NCBI GenBank assembly: GCA_017428945.1
Contig: JAFRPW010000026.1
Location: forward strand, 1-64,000
From: Bacteroidales bacterium
GTDB lineage: Bacteria; Bacteroidota; Bacteroidia; Bacteroidales; UBA932
Direction: 5' to 3'
Length of the DNA stretch: 64,000 nucleotides
The notes beneath the pieces are model-generated. The model saw nothing but the letters and a program-made list of their open reading frames with translations. It made no database searches and was not told where the DNA came from. Numbering within the stretch: position 1 is the first letter of the stretch; every line of letters begins with the position of its first letter. Positions 14,315 through 24,500 of the stretch are shown one piece after another. The position numbers and the translations under genes were made by a program.

Positions 14315-16479
14315 CCGCTCCTCCCGTACTGTCAGAAGCGGAAATACATAAGAAAGTCCTTGAAATCATCGCCGAGAACCAGCGGAGACTGAACGTCATC
14401 AACGCGAAGTTCGACCCCATCACCGGCGAGGGCTCCATCTTCATGCGTGACCGCGTGCGTATCTTCCTCCCGGAGTTTACCTATGCTTGGTACATCCCGA
14501 AGGAGATGATGCGCATCCCGCTCATTAAGGAAGTGCTCAAGCACGGCAGTATCCGTGCGTTCATTGAAGCGGAGGTGGAAGCGGGGAACATGGAATACGA
14601 TTTGGATGACCCGGACGATGTTGACGAAGCCATCCAAGACATAACCGACGAGATTTGCCGCCTGCGCTGCCGTTATGACTTCGCGTTCTGGGCGGCATTC
14701 TATGTCTTCATCAAGCCAAAGGGCGGTGGAGAAGATGTCCTTTTTAGGTTAAGCCGTCCGCAAAGACGGCTCGTTGAAAGACTGGAAGCCAAGCGGAGAG
14801 CCGGAAAGCCCATCCGCTTGATTCTCCTTAAGGCCCGCCAGTGGGGCGGCTCCACCTGCATACAGCTCTACATGGCATGGCTCCAGCTCTGCCACCGTGT
14901 CGGCCTCAACTCCCTCATCGTCGCTCATCAGGGCACTGCCTCCGATGAGATCCAGGATATGTTCGACCGCATGATTAAGTCCTACCCGCTGCGCCTCCTC
15001 AACAAACTTGGAGACGCTTACAACGAGAAGGACCCGAAGTGGGTCGGTGTAGGTCATTCCGGCAGCATCCACCGCGTACCGCAGCGAATGTGCAAGGTCA
15101 AGGTTGGTACTGCCGAACGTCCGGATTCCTCCCGTGGTGGTGACTACAACCTTGTGCATCTGTCCGAGGTCGGCCTATGGAAAACAACGGACCACAAGTC
15201 CCCGGAGGACATTGTGCGCTCTGCCTGCTCCGGCGTGCTGCTAAAGCCGTACACGATGATTGTGTACGAATCTACGGCCAACGGCACCGGCAATTTCTTC
15301 CAGACGGAATACGATGCTGCGAAGGAAGGCAAGTCCCTGTTTGAAGCACTGTTCATTGCTTGGTACGAGATTGACGAATACTCCCTGCCCATTGAAGGAA
15401 GCGTCTATGACTTTGCACGAAATCTGTTCATAAACAGGAACAATGAGAATGCGATGTCCGACCGTGAGGAGCCGGGACGTTATCTGTGGTGGCTCTGGGA
15501 GCAGGGCGCAACCCTCGAAGCAATCAACTGGTACATCCAAGAGAGAGCCGGTAAGAACTCCCATGCCGTCATGGCATCCGAGTTCCCTTCCGACGATGTG
15601 GAAGCGTTCGTACACTCCGGACACATGGTCTTCGACAAATACAAGGTGGAGAAATTCAAAAAGACCTGCCGCGTCCCCCAGATGATTGGCGACGTGTATG
15701 CCGACGCTCAAGAAGGCGAAGCCGGACTGCGGAACGTCCGCTTCATGCAGGACCACCAAGGACTGTTCTGGATCTGGTCGCCTCCGGAGATAGACGAATA
15801 CGAGAAGATAACGGACCGATACTTGGTTGTCGTGGATATTGGCGGCAAGTCAAACAAGGCCGACTGGTCCGTCATAGCGGTTTTTGACCGTCTCGGACTG
15901 ATGGACAACGACCTGCCGACGGTGGTTGCGCAGTGGTACGGACATACGGATGACTACGACCTGCTGGCATGGGAGGCCGCACGTATTGCGACGTACTATG
16001 ACAATGCGCTGCTGGTGATTGAGAGCAACACCCTTGAGACGCACGACAAAGAGAAGGAGGACCCGGAGGCAGACCACGGGGCATCAGTTCTCCGGCGCAT
16101 CAAGGGGTACTACGAGAACCTATATGCACGTAAGAAGTCCAGCGAATCGCAGGATGAGGGCGATACGGAGTTGTACGGATACCACACCAACGTGAAGACC
16201 AAGCCGGAACTTGTTGACACGATGCGAAAGGTCATCCGTGAGCAGCTATACATTGAGCGCGACAAACGCTGCCTTGACGAATACCTGACCTACGAAAAGA
16301 AGCAGAACGGAGCATACGGAGCTGTTAAAGGCAAGCATGATGACCTTCTTATGACACGCGCCATCGGTATGCACATCTGTTATTACGAAATGGACCGTCC
16401 GAGGGTTGTCCGTCGTGTCCGGCCGGGGCAGATGTCAGCACGGTCACACAACAGACCGATGACCGCTGCAACGATATAA
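14269..16479 (+). CDS. terL: Terminase large subunit
   Basis: This 736-residue protein is the ATP-driven DNA-packaging motor and headful or end-cutting nuclease. The ATPase part has an adenine/Walker A region KARQWGGST (about 188-196), a Walker B-type strand TMIVYES with catalytic Glu (about 329-335) and a following T-rich coupling motif (TANGTGN). The nuclease part has the first metal aspartate in VVVDIGGKSNKADW (about 520-534), a second acidic motif LLVIESN (about 582-588), and a final KHDDLLMTRAIG (about 690-701). The length is at the upper end of the family. It lies on the plus strand, against portal and capsid genes on either side. Confidence 0.93.
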   Translation: MVRAEEKETPALVHVAAPPVLSEAEIHKKVLEIIAENQRRLNVINAKFDPITGEGSIFMRDRVRIFLPEFTYAWYIPKEMMRIPLIKEVLKHGSIRAFIEAEVEAGNMEYDLDDPDDVDEAIQDITDEICRLRCRYDFAFWAAFYVFIKPKGGGEDVLFRLSRPQRRLVERLEAKRRAGKPIRLILLKARQWGGSTCIQLYMAWLQLCHRVGLNSLIVAHQGTASDEIQDMFDRMIKSYPLRLLNKLGDAYNEKDPKWVGVGHSGSIHRVPQRMCKVKVGTAERPDSSRGGDYNLVHLSEVGLWKTTDHKSPEDIVRSACSGVLLKPYTMIVYESTANGTGNFFQTEYDAAKEGKSLFEALFIAWYEIDEYSLPIEGSVYDFARNLFINRNNENAMSDREEPGRYLWWLWEQGATLEAINWYIQERAGKNSHAVMASEFPSDDVEAFVHSGHMVFDKYKVEKFKKTCRVPQMIGDVYADAQEGEAGLRNVRFMQDHQGLFWIWSPPEIDEYEKITDRYLVVVDIGGKSNKADWSVIAVFDRLGLMDNDLPTVVAQWYGHTDDYDLLAWEAARIATYYDNALLVIESNTLETHDKEKEDPEADHGASVLRRIKGYYENLYARKKSSESQDEGDTELYGYHTNVKTKPELVDTMRKVIREQLYIERDKRCLDEYLTYEKKQNGAYGAVKGKHDDLLMTRAIGMHICYYEMDRPRVVRRVRPGQMSARSHNRPMTAATI

Positions 16480-16481
16480 AG

Positions 16482-16510
16482 AAAGGGAGCCTCGCGGCCC
16501 CCTTTTCTCT
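16482..16510. terminator. Bidirectional terminator between terminase and portal genes
   Basis: AAAGGGAGCC (16482-16491) and GGCCCCCTTT (16496-16505) form a ten-position stem with one mismatch and a TCGC loop. T-rich bases follow on the plus strand (TCTCTT), and TTT/TT lies within the stem on the minus side. It sits in the 30-base gap between the convergent terminase and portal stop codons. Confidence 0.65.
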
Positions 16511-18489
16511 TACGCTGCCATCCGGTACTGTCCGGTAAGCATCTGATGTGCTTTGTTGACGTTCTGCATGTTCGCGCCCTGCTGGGTCTGCTGCATGAGT
16601 TCGGGGGAAAGTCCCTGCGGAACTTCGCCCTTTGCCAGTTGCTCCTGCTGGCTCTGGATGCTCTGGAGCAGTTCGTCGGAGAACGGGAAGTCTCCATGCT
16701 GAAGGAGCTGTTGCAGCGAAATCTGTCCGGCAGACCATATCTGCATGAGGAAGTCGTTCGCCATCTGACGATAGACGGGCGTTGAGGTGCTTTCCACGAT
16801 GGAAAGGTCGAACTCCACGTCACGAATCTTGTTAGGCTCGTAAACGATTTGTCCTGCTGCCTTGCCTGCGATGTTGAACACACGCTTGGTGTCGTAGAAC
16901 TGCTGAATGTTCTTCACGGACTTGTATGCCACATCCACGACGAACGACGAGAACGTGTCGAGGACATCGAGCAGGGATGTCGTTGCGTTCTGCGTCTGCT
17001 GGGCGTAGAGTGCTCCGGAAGTCTGGGAGTAGCCGGGCTTGCCTTGCAGTGCCCCGTTGACACCGGATATGTCCTCAAAGAACTTGAGTTGCAGGTTGAG
17101 GAGTTCAGAAATGCCGATGTTGGTGGAGTTGTTCGCAATCTGCTGCGGCATGACGGAATTGTCCTTGCGCTTGCGCACGAGGATGACACCGTTGAACCGA
17201 CTCCATTCGTCGGCAATGTCGTTGATGTCGTATCCTTCCGGAACGGCATCCTCCGGGAACAGGAGCACACCCTTCGCACTTGCACGCATAATCCAGTCAT
17301 ACATCGTGATAAGGCGGTTGGTGTACCGCTGCTGGTCGATGACATCGGCAACAAAGGAATGAATCTCTCCGTCAATGAACGGATATGCCTTGAACACGTA
17401 GGGGTGTCCTTTGTGTTCGTATGGGGTTTCTCCTTCGTCGAGGATGTCACCGAACGGGGAAAGGTAATAGTAATACCAGTACTCGTCCATGAACCACGTC
17501 GCCTGGATCTGCGGCATCTCGCGCGGGTCTATGCCCTGCTGCACACCGAGCTGCATACGCTTGGCGTTCACGTCAAGAACGAGTTCCTGAAGGTCTTCAA
17601 TCTCGCACTTGAATATCTCGCCGTTGTTGTAGTCAACGCAGCGGTAACGGGGCTTGCTCTCCTTGCGCCATACCTCAATCACGCGGCAGCGGGTCGGGTC
17701 CTTCGGGAAAAGGAAATCATGATTGGCGCGGTTTTCCGCGTATCCGAAGGTCTGGCAGTATAGGGGTAGTCTTGACTGGTCTTTGGCTGCGCGGTAAATC
17801 TCCGCAAGTTTGTAGTAGTCCTGCGGGCTTTTGGCAAACCTCTGGCAAAGAGTGAGGAAACTGATGTCGTGAATTTCGCCGATGATGCTTTCATCACCGC
17901 CACGGAAATCACGCATGTTACTGTCAAGAATGGCATTGTTGGCGTTCACCGGGTCAATCCAGCAGTCCAGCTTGTCATTCTTCCATCCGTACCACAGACG
18001 GTACTGCACAAAGCCGCTGATGAGGAACTCCTCCAGCGTGCGGGCATTGAGTTCCGTTGCCTTGTTCTGTTGAAGGTTGCACTGGAGGATGGTGCTCATG
18101 GTTTCCCCGAGTTTCTTTTCCTCGGAGTCACGGGCGGCACACGTCGGTTCCTTTGCCTGCGAGCGGTAAACGCCAATCACGTTGCGGACCAGCCTGCGGA
18201 TGAGGTTGTTTTTCAGAGGCACGTTGCCTTGGGACTTGATGTAGTCCTCCTCCTTCATCTTCTGGCCGTTCTCGTCTATGATGACATCATCCCACTGCTT
18301 GCCGTAGGTGTATTTCTTGTTCCGCTCTCGGTCTTCACGGAATCTCTGGGAGTTGGTGTAATGCTGCATGGCCTCCCAGATAATATCGAAGCCGCGAACG
18401 TCACCGCGCTTCTGCTTCGCGGTCTTCACGGTGTCCATGCTTATGGGCTTATGGACACGGCTCAACGGTCTGATTCTTTCTTCGGCCAT
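16510..18489 (-). CDS. Portal protein (short-tailed phage type)
   Basis: A 659-residue protein that would form the dodecameric ring through which DNA enters and leaves the head. Features: an N-terminal helical part (YGKQWDD, about 55-61), PLKNNLIRRLVRNVIGVYRSQ-like stem helix, a wing region around CWIDPVNANNAILD, then DEYWYYYYLSPFGDILDEG, and helical C terminus rich in Gln (QLLQHGDFPFSDELLQSIQSQQEQL), a typical barrel helix. The start at 18489 (MAEERIRPL) is chosen over an in-frame ATG at 18525 because the latter lies within the promoter box at 18523-18530. It follows the giant polyvalent gene by 65 bases. Confidence 0.85.
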   Translation of the reverse strand: MAEERIRPLSRVHKPISMDTVKTAKQKRGDVRGFDIIWEAMQHYTNSQRFREDRERNKKYTYGKQWDDVIIDENGQKMKEEDYIKSQGNVPLKNNLIRRLVRNVIGVYRSQAKEPTCAARDSEEKKLGETMSTILQCNLQQNKATELNARTLEEFLISGFVQYRLWYGWKNDKLDCWIDPVNANNAILDSNMRDFRGGDESIIGEIHDISFLTLCQRFAKSPQDYYKLAEIYRAAKDQSRLPLYCQTFGYAENRANHDFLFPKDPTRCRVIEVWRKESKPRYRCVDYNNGEIFKCEIEDLQELVLDVNAKRMQLGVQQGIDPREMPQIQATWFMDEYWYYYYLSPFGDILDEGETPYEHKGHPYVFKAYPFIDGEIHSFVADVIDQQRYTNRLITMYDWIMRASAKGVLLFPEDAVPEGYDINDIADEWSRFNGVILVRKRKDNSVMPQQIANNSTNIGISELLNLQLKFFEDISGVNGALQGKPGYSQTSGALYAQQTQNATTSLLDVLDTFSSFVVDVAYKSVKNIQQFYDTKRVFNIAGKAAGQIVYEPNKIRDVEFDLSIVESTSTPVYRQMANDFLMQIWSAGQISLQQLLQHGDFPFSDELLQSIQSQQEQLAKGEVPQGLSPELMQQTQQGANMQNVNKAHQMLTGQYRMAA

Positions 18490-18522
18490 AGGTGAAATGG
18501 TTAATGGATGCCTGGTATGACA

Positions 18523-18530
18523 CAAAGATA
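18523..18530 (-). promoter_or_regulatory. Putative promoter for the portal gene
   Basis: The minus strand reads TATCTTTG, matching TAnnTTTG, 33 bases before the chosen portal start. The same eight bases, in a similar setting (ACAAAGATATGTC on the plus strand in both places), occur before the reverse transcriptase at 1721-1728. No TTTG -33 box is clear. Confidence 0.5.
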
Positions 18531-18554
18531 TGTCACCGCAGGCATCCTGTTTTT

Positions 18555-21500
18555 TTATTTCTTACTCTTTCGGGATTCGTTGACGCTATCCACCATCTCG
18601 CGCATGAGTTCGTAGTATTCGTCCTCAAGGTCTTTGTACAGGGCCGGGTCGGTCTCCTCCTTCATTTCGTCGCGGATGTCCTTGAGGTCGCGCTTGTACT
18701 CATCGTAAATCTCGTAGCGGAGATATTCCGGGGAGTTGAGGAGGAAGTCCAGTTTCTCCGCGTACTCGGCAACACCTTCGTCCGCTTTGTCCTCATACCC
18801 TTTCAGCCTGCGCTGGGTCTGCTCTGCCTCATCCTTGATGTTGAAGAACTCGATTGTGAGTTTCCTCCGCTGGGTGCGTTCATCACCGCTCTTGACAACG
18901 CGGCTGGCAACAAGCATGTTCCTCCACTCGAAGTCACGCTGCCCGGTTGCGGTTTCACCCATCTTCACCAGTTTATTCACGAGGGTTGCGTAGCCACCGA
19001 AATAGCCGTTGAGCATGTATTCCACGCGGGCGGGGTTGATGTCAATCGCGCCCTTGGTGTACTCATCACCTCCGGAGAAAGCGTTGGCGGCTTCTGCAAG
19101 GCCGACGAGCTGTTTGTTCGCGCTCTTGTATGCCTTCGTCCATTCCGGCAGGTCCTTGTTGAAGTAGGTGTCCTTGTAGATGGGAAGGCCGGTCCAACTC
19201 TTGTTCATGATGTACGCCTCAACGACGGGTTTCGCTGCGCTCGGGATGAGCGGGGAAAGACCGCCACCGCCTTCAAGCATGTCGAGCGGGAGCACCTGCG
19301 ACACCTGCGAGCCAATCTGGAAGGCCAGTTCACCATCGGAGTAGTGCTCCTTCCCGGTGAGTGTTCCCATGGCCAGCTCACCCATGCCGTAAATACCACG
19401 GAACTCAATCGGGAGAGGAATGGTGATCCAGGAGTTTCCTGCACGGAAGCAGATGTTGCTGCGGCGCACGTACTCCGGAAGGTTGTAGTAGGCGTTCTCA
19501 TCATCGTCATCACCTCCACCGCTGCCAGCGAGGGCTGCGACGGCCATACCGAGGGCGAACATGGATGCCATTCCGGCAGTTGCCTTGACCGGGTGACGTT
19601 TGGCGGCACGTCCGAAGTTGGTAAGGCCCTGTACTCCGGCGTTCCAGAACACGTAGAGCAGGCGGCCTCCGGCACTGCCATAGGAACCAATCTGGCCCAG
19701 CAGCGTCTGACCGACGGCACCGGCAAACTTATCACCGGCTCCCTTCTTATTGAAATTCACGGACACTTCCTTCGCGTCATAGACGGAGCGTTCAAGCGTG
19801 CGGCCCATCTCCCGGGATGTCACGAATGCGGCAAAACGGGCGGTGTTTTCAACGGCACGGTTGAGGATGTCGAAGGATGTTCCAAGGAACTCCCACGCCT
19901 TTGTGACGGGCATGGTCTTGCCGTACTTCTTTATCTGTGCGGCAATCTCCTTCTTCTGCTTCTCAATGTCCTTCACGGTCGTGTATCCGGTTTCGCCACC
20001 GTTCATCATGAACTGCTTGAACATCTTCTCGGTCTCGTTGGCTTCATCCAGCGTGCCTTTCTCCCACTTGGTGAACAGGGAGAGCATGTGCGCGGGATTC
20101 ATCTTCCCGAAGTTCTTATGGAAGCGCAGTGCGTAGCTGGGTTTCTCCTTCACCCACGTCATGCAGTTGGAATAGAGCATATCACGGAGGAAGTTGGAAG
20201 CAACGAACTCAACGTTGCGCGTAGTGTACGCAGCGGAGAGATTGCGGTTCACCCACTGCCCACCCTTGATGAGCGAGCCGACAAAGCCGCTGATGTCCGT
20301 GTCGGGGTTGGTAAGGCCGTTGAGGGCCTGAGCAGCACGAGGGTTGCCGTTGATGGTAAGGACATAGGTCCTGCCACCGCGTTTCACAAGCACCTGGTGT
20401 TCCTTGAGGTTGTTATGCACAACCTTGAACGGGATGTTCTTTGCATCCCTGCCGCCCTTGTAATGGTCCGGGTCGGATTCTGCCAACCCCTGCATCTTGG
20501 CTTCGAAGTCTGCAATCTTCTGCTCCACCTCCTCGGCAGTATCGGTCGGCTGCAGGTCTGCGAACACGGGCTTCCATTCGTCCGTAGTCTCATCGAAGGA
20601 AAGCCAGATGTCGCTTACGCTCACGAGGTCGGACGGATGGTTGAGGGCGAAGTTGAGGAAACGTTGCTTCATCCGGTTGCGGTTGCCCTGCATGATGGCG
20701 GTATCGGCCATGCTGGCGATATAGGCAAGCGGGTCATCTGCCTTGCTCCTACGGCCTTCCGCTTTCTTCAGCGGGGAGTTCATCACTCCCTTGCGGTCTG
20801 CGAGGTATCCGTACAGCTCGTCGCTGGTGGTTTCATCCCAGCCACGGAGAGGCACGTAGTATTCGTACATGTCGGAGATACTGTCGAACCCTGCCTTTGT
20901 GAGCAGCCCGGATTCATAGAGTTTCCGCAGGGATGCTTTTGTAGCGGCATTTGTCTTCTCCCAGAGGTCGGTGGTATTGTGGTCTGCCTCAAACTCATTC
21001 ACCATGCGAAGGGCCTCACTCTCGGCATCCCGGACGGTCTTCTTCCCGGTCAGTCCGATAAGGCCGGCATAGTCGGTCTTACGGAAATGCTCATACCATT
21101 CGTCGTAGGTCCTCTTGTGCTCCTCATCTGCCTGCTCCGCTGCCTTTGCGGCACGCTCTGCCATGAGGCGGTTACGCTCCAGGCCGTGCTTTGCCATCAT
21201 GTACTCCGTCACTTCCTGCTGGGGAACTCCAAGGTCGGATACGGCTTTCAGAAGGGGTGACATCACGAGTTTGTAGTATGCCTCCTGCTCTGCCTTGTTC
21301 ATTGAGGACATGGCGTTCTCTGCAAGGTAGGCATTCTCGTAGGCATCCACATCTTCGATGTTCACCTTGCCTTTCCCTTCTGCCTTAAGGATTGACTGCA
21401 TGAGGGTGCGCAGCCCCAGCATGGAATCCTGCGCGGCCTCGCGGAACTGATACAGTCCGGAGGCAGTGGCCTTCTCGTATGCGTCACGGGCCAGTGCGCG

Positions 21501-24500
21501 GTCGTGCAGCACCTCATCCGGGTCGCGGAACTTGCGTCCGTTGCCACGGTAGTTGCCTACTCCCATGCGCTGCTGCATCTCCACGTTCTCTGCCACGGCA
21601 ATGGCTCCCTTGCTCTGCCTCATCTGGTAGCTACGCCAGAGGGCGTAACGCAAGGTGTTATCGGTGATGCGGAAGCCCAGACGGAGTTTCGCTTCGTTGA
21701 GCATGTCTTCAAAGAAGCCGCGGACCCTTCCCCAGAACGTGCGGTTTTCCCGCTCATCAAAGCCGGATTCGGCAAGACGGGCGATATATTCCTCCGTTCC
21801 TTCGTTGAGGTCCCAGCCGTGATTCTTCGCAAGGACGTTGATGGCCTCACGTACTTTCACGGTAGCACCGTCATAGACATCATCAAGGAACTTCGTGAAG
21901 CGGTCCTCTCCAACGAGTTCGCGCAGGCCCTTGTGGGCTACGCTCTCATGGAAAACGGTTGCCTTCGCGTCGGCAACGCTGCGGGCGTTAGGAAGGACAA
22001 CAACCACTTCCCCGGTCTCGGTATCATACCATCCGAGGGCGTTGCGCATCCTTTTCTGCGTCGTTGCGTTGGCATCGTGCAGTTCGTTCACGTCCTCAAC
22101 GATGCGGACGTTCTCACCCAGACGGCCTGCAAGGTCCTCCACTTCCTTGCGGATGTCGGCAGTGTCCGTGCTGGCCAAGGATTCTATTTCGCGGTTCAGC
22201 TTCTTTATCTGTTCGTCGGTCACTGCGCCTTCCTCTCGTAGCTGCGGCTCACGGCCTGCCTTCCTTACAAGGTCATCCACTTCGGACGGGGTAAGCAGGC
22301 GTTTCACCTTCATTGCTCCGGTTATAATCCAGGGGTCAGTAGCAGGATTAGCGTTGGTGCGGTAAGTGTACGAGCCATTCTCCGGGATGCGAGGCAGTCC
22401 GGCAAGGGAGTGCTGGAAGTTGCCAGCCTCATTGTAGCCGTAGGACATGGCCTCATCCTGATAGTCCACGTCATTGGCGTACTCCACCTCTGCCCACACA
22501 AAGTCCTTCGGGAAGTATTTCCCGACCTTGATAATCTCTCCGTTCTGGTTCGTAATACCCAGAGGGTTGTCCACCTTCTCGCCGCGGTTGAACTGGAGGG
22601 CGTAAGGGATTTTGCCAAGATGCCAGCCGGGGCGGTAAGCGAGTGTGCCGCTTCCTCCCTGCGTTCCCTTGCCACCGGCCTTCACTTTCCTTCGTCCGGT
22701 CTTGCTGGGTGCTGCTGCGGCTCCTTCCTCTGCATCAAGCCACAGTCCGGTAAGGGTGGGTGCTCCGTCGGCATTGGCTACCATAGGCGGGTACAGCTTG
22801 CCATCCTTACCCAAGAAGAAAACCTTATAGCCCGTTCCGGTCTTGGTCGGAGGTTCTGCCTCGCGGATGCGGAAACGTTCCTTGTTGGATATGTTCAAGT
22901 CCTCATTGCTGAAGATTACGGCACACTGACCATCGGAACGGCCATCATAGGTCATTCCAACGAACCCGGCCTTGTGGAGAATCTCCGATACCTCCTTACG
23001 GGCAGCATTTGTGTTGCCCAGAGCATCCTCCAGTCTCCGCCGAATCTCAAGACCAGCATACTGCTCGCGCTCAATGACGTTGGCAAGGGTCTGGAATCCC
23101 TGCGGGAGCCAGTTCGGGCCATGCAGAGTGCGGTCGAGTTTCTCCGCGGAAATCTCGCGAACAACGGCAGCAATCCGTCGGCGACCTTCCTTGGAGAGCG
23201 TTTTCATTTCGTCTATGTAGTTGTCTCCGGTGTCCTCGGGGATGTTTACCGTGTAAAGATACCTGGTTCCTTCCAGTAGGTCAGCGAGCGGACGATAGGA
23301 CATCATCTGCTCATAGTCGTGCTGCAATCCGTTGATAAGGGCGGTATCGCCCGGCTCCTCACGCCTTGCCTGCTCAAGTTCATCCTTCGCTTTCTGCTGA
23401 CGGTCTTTCAGAAGGGCATCGTAACGCTCAACCATCTGCTCGTAACTGTCAAACTCATCGTTACGCAGGATGTTGTTCAGTTCGGGGCTGATAAGACCCT
23501 CTTTGTCAAGATGGTCAAAGGCGTTATTCCAAGCATAGCTTTCCCCGGTCTCACGGTTGAATGCCACGTAATGGCCGTATCCGTGCGACTGGAAGCCCTC
23601 TCCCTCTCCTGCATGGGAAATGTCAAAGGCATCGAAGTTGGCAATGCTGCCGTGATAGGCATCGCGGTAACGGCGGGTGTCTTCTTTGCCCTTCGGGGCA
23701 TCAGCGACACGCACACCCATCTGTGCAAGCAGGTTGAGCACGGGCTTGATGGAATCCGGCCAAATGGTTGCCTGCATCTTGCCGTTGTGCGTTGAGAACT
23801 CACCACCATGCAGGAGGGAGAGCAATTCTTCGTTGAGGAAGTACTTGCCGCCTTTCTGCTTGCTCTTTGGTACTGACAACTCATAGTACATCGGCTCCCC
23901 GGCAGTGCGGAAGAATCCTGTCTTGATTGTCACGCTTCCGTCGGAACTGGTGAACGTCTTGCCCTTCATGATTTCCGCTGCGCGGGCATTGATGGGAACT
24001 CCGGAACTCGGAAGAAGGGCGGGGGTCCACTGCTCCGGCATAAGGATACCGTCACGCACGTTGCCCTCATCGTCAGTGAAGGAAACGAGCTGCCCGGTAT
24101 AGTTGCCGTATTCGTCGGAGGTGTCCGCAATGGCTTGTAGAATGTTCCCGGTAAGGATGTATCCGGTCTTGCGGCTCTCGTTCGGAATCTGCGTATCCCA
24201 GTTGGAAAGGTCGTAGTCTATCGCAATATGGGCGTTCAGGTTCGTAAGTTCGATAATCTGGGCGCAGGCGAAGGAATCCGACATTTTCACCTCAATGCGC
24301 CTGCGACCGTCAAGCGGAGCGAAGACGGCAATAGTGGTCGATGCGGTAATCTTGCTATCCTTTGCTTTAAAGCCGCAGAAGATGGCCGGTGACGAGAACA
24401 GAGAAGGACCGCTGGAGCCGAGTGTGTCGGGAATCATGTAGGTCTTCTCTACAACAAAATCACGCATCCTTTTCGCCAGAGAATTGGCGCGGGCAATAAT

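Noticed and set aside
18490..18525. A 12-residue longer N terminus for the portal protein
   Set aside because: The upstream ATG lies in the promoter box, so it would not be on the mRNA; the extra residues (MCHTRHPLTISP) look non-coding.
18492..21260. A 922-residue plus-strand frame opposite the giant gene
   Set aside because: The giant gene's frame has clear domains here (LPD38-like tail); the plus frame has shadow composition. The same holds for 31491-33305 and 11511-12920.
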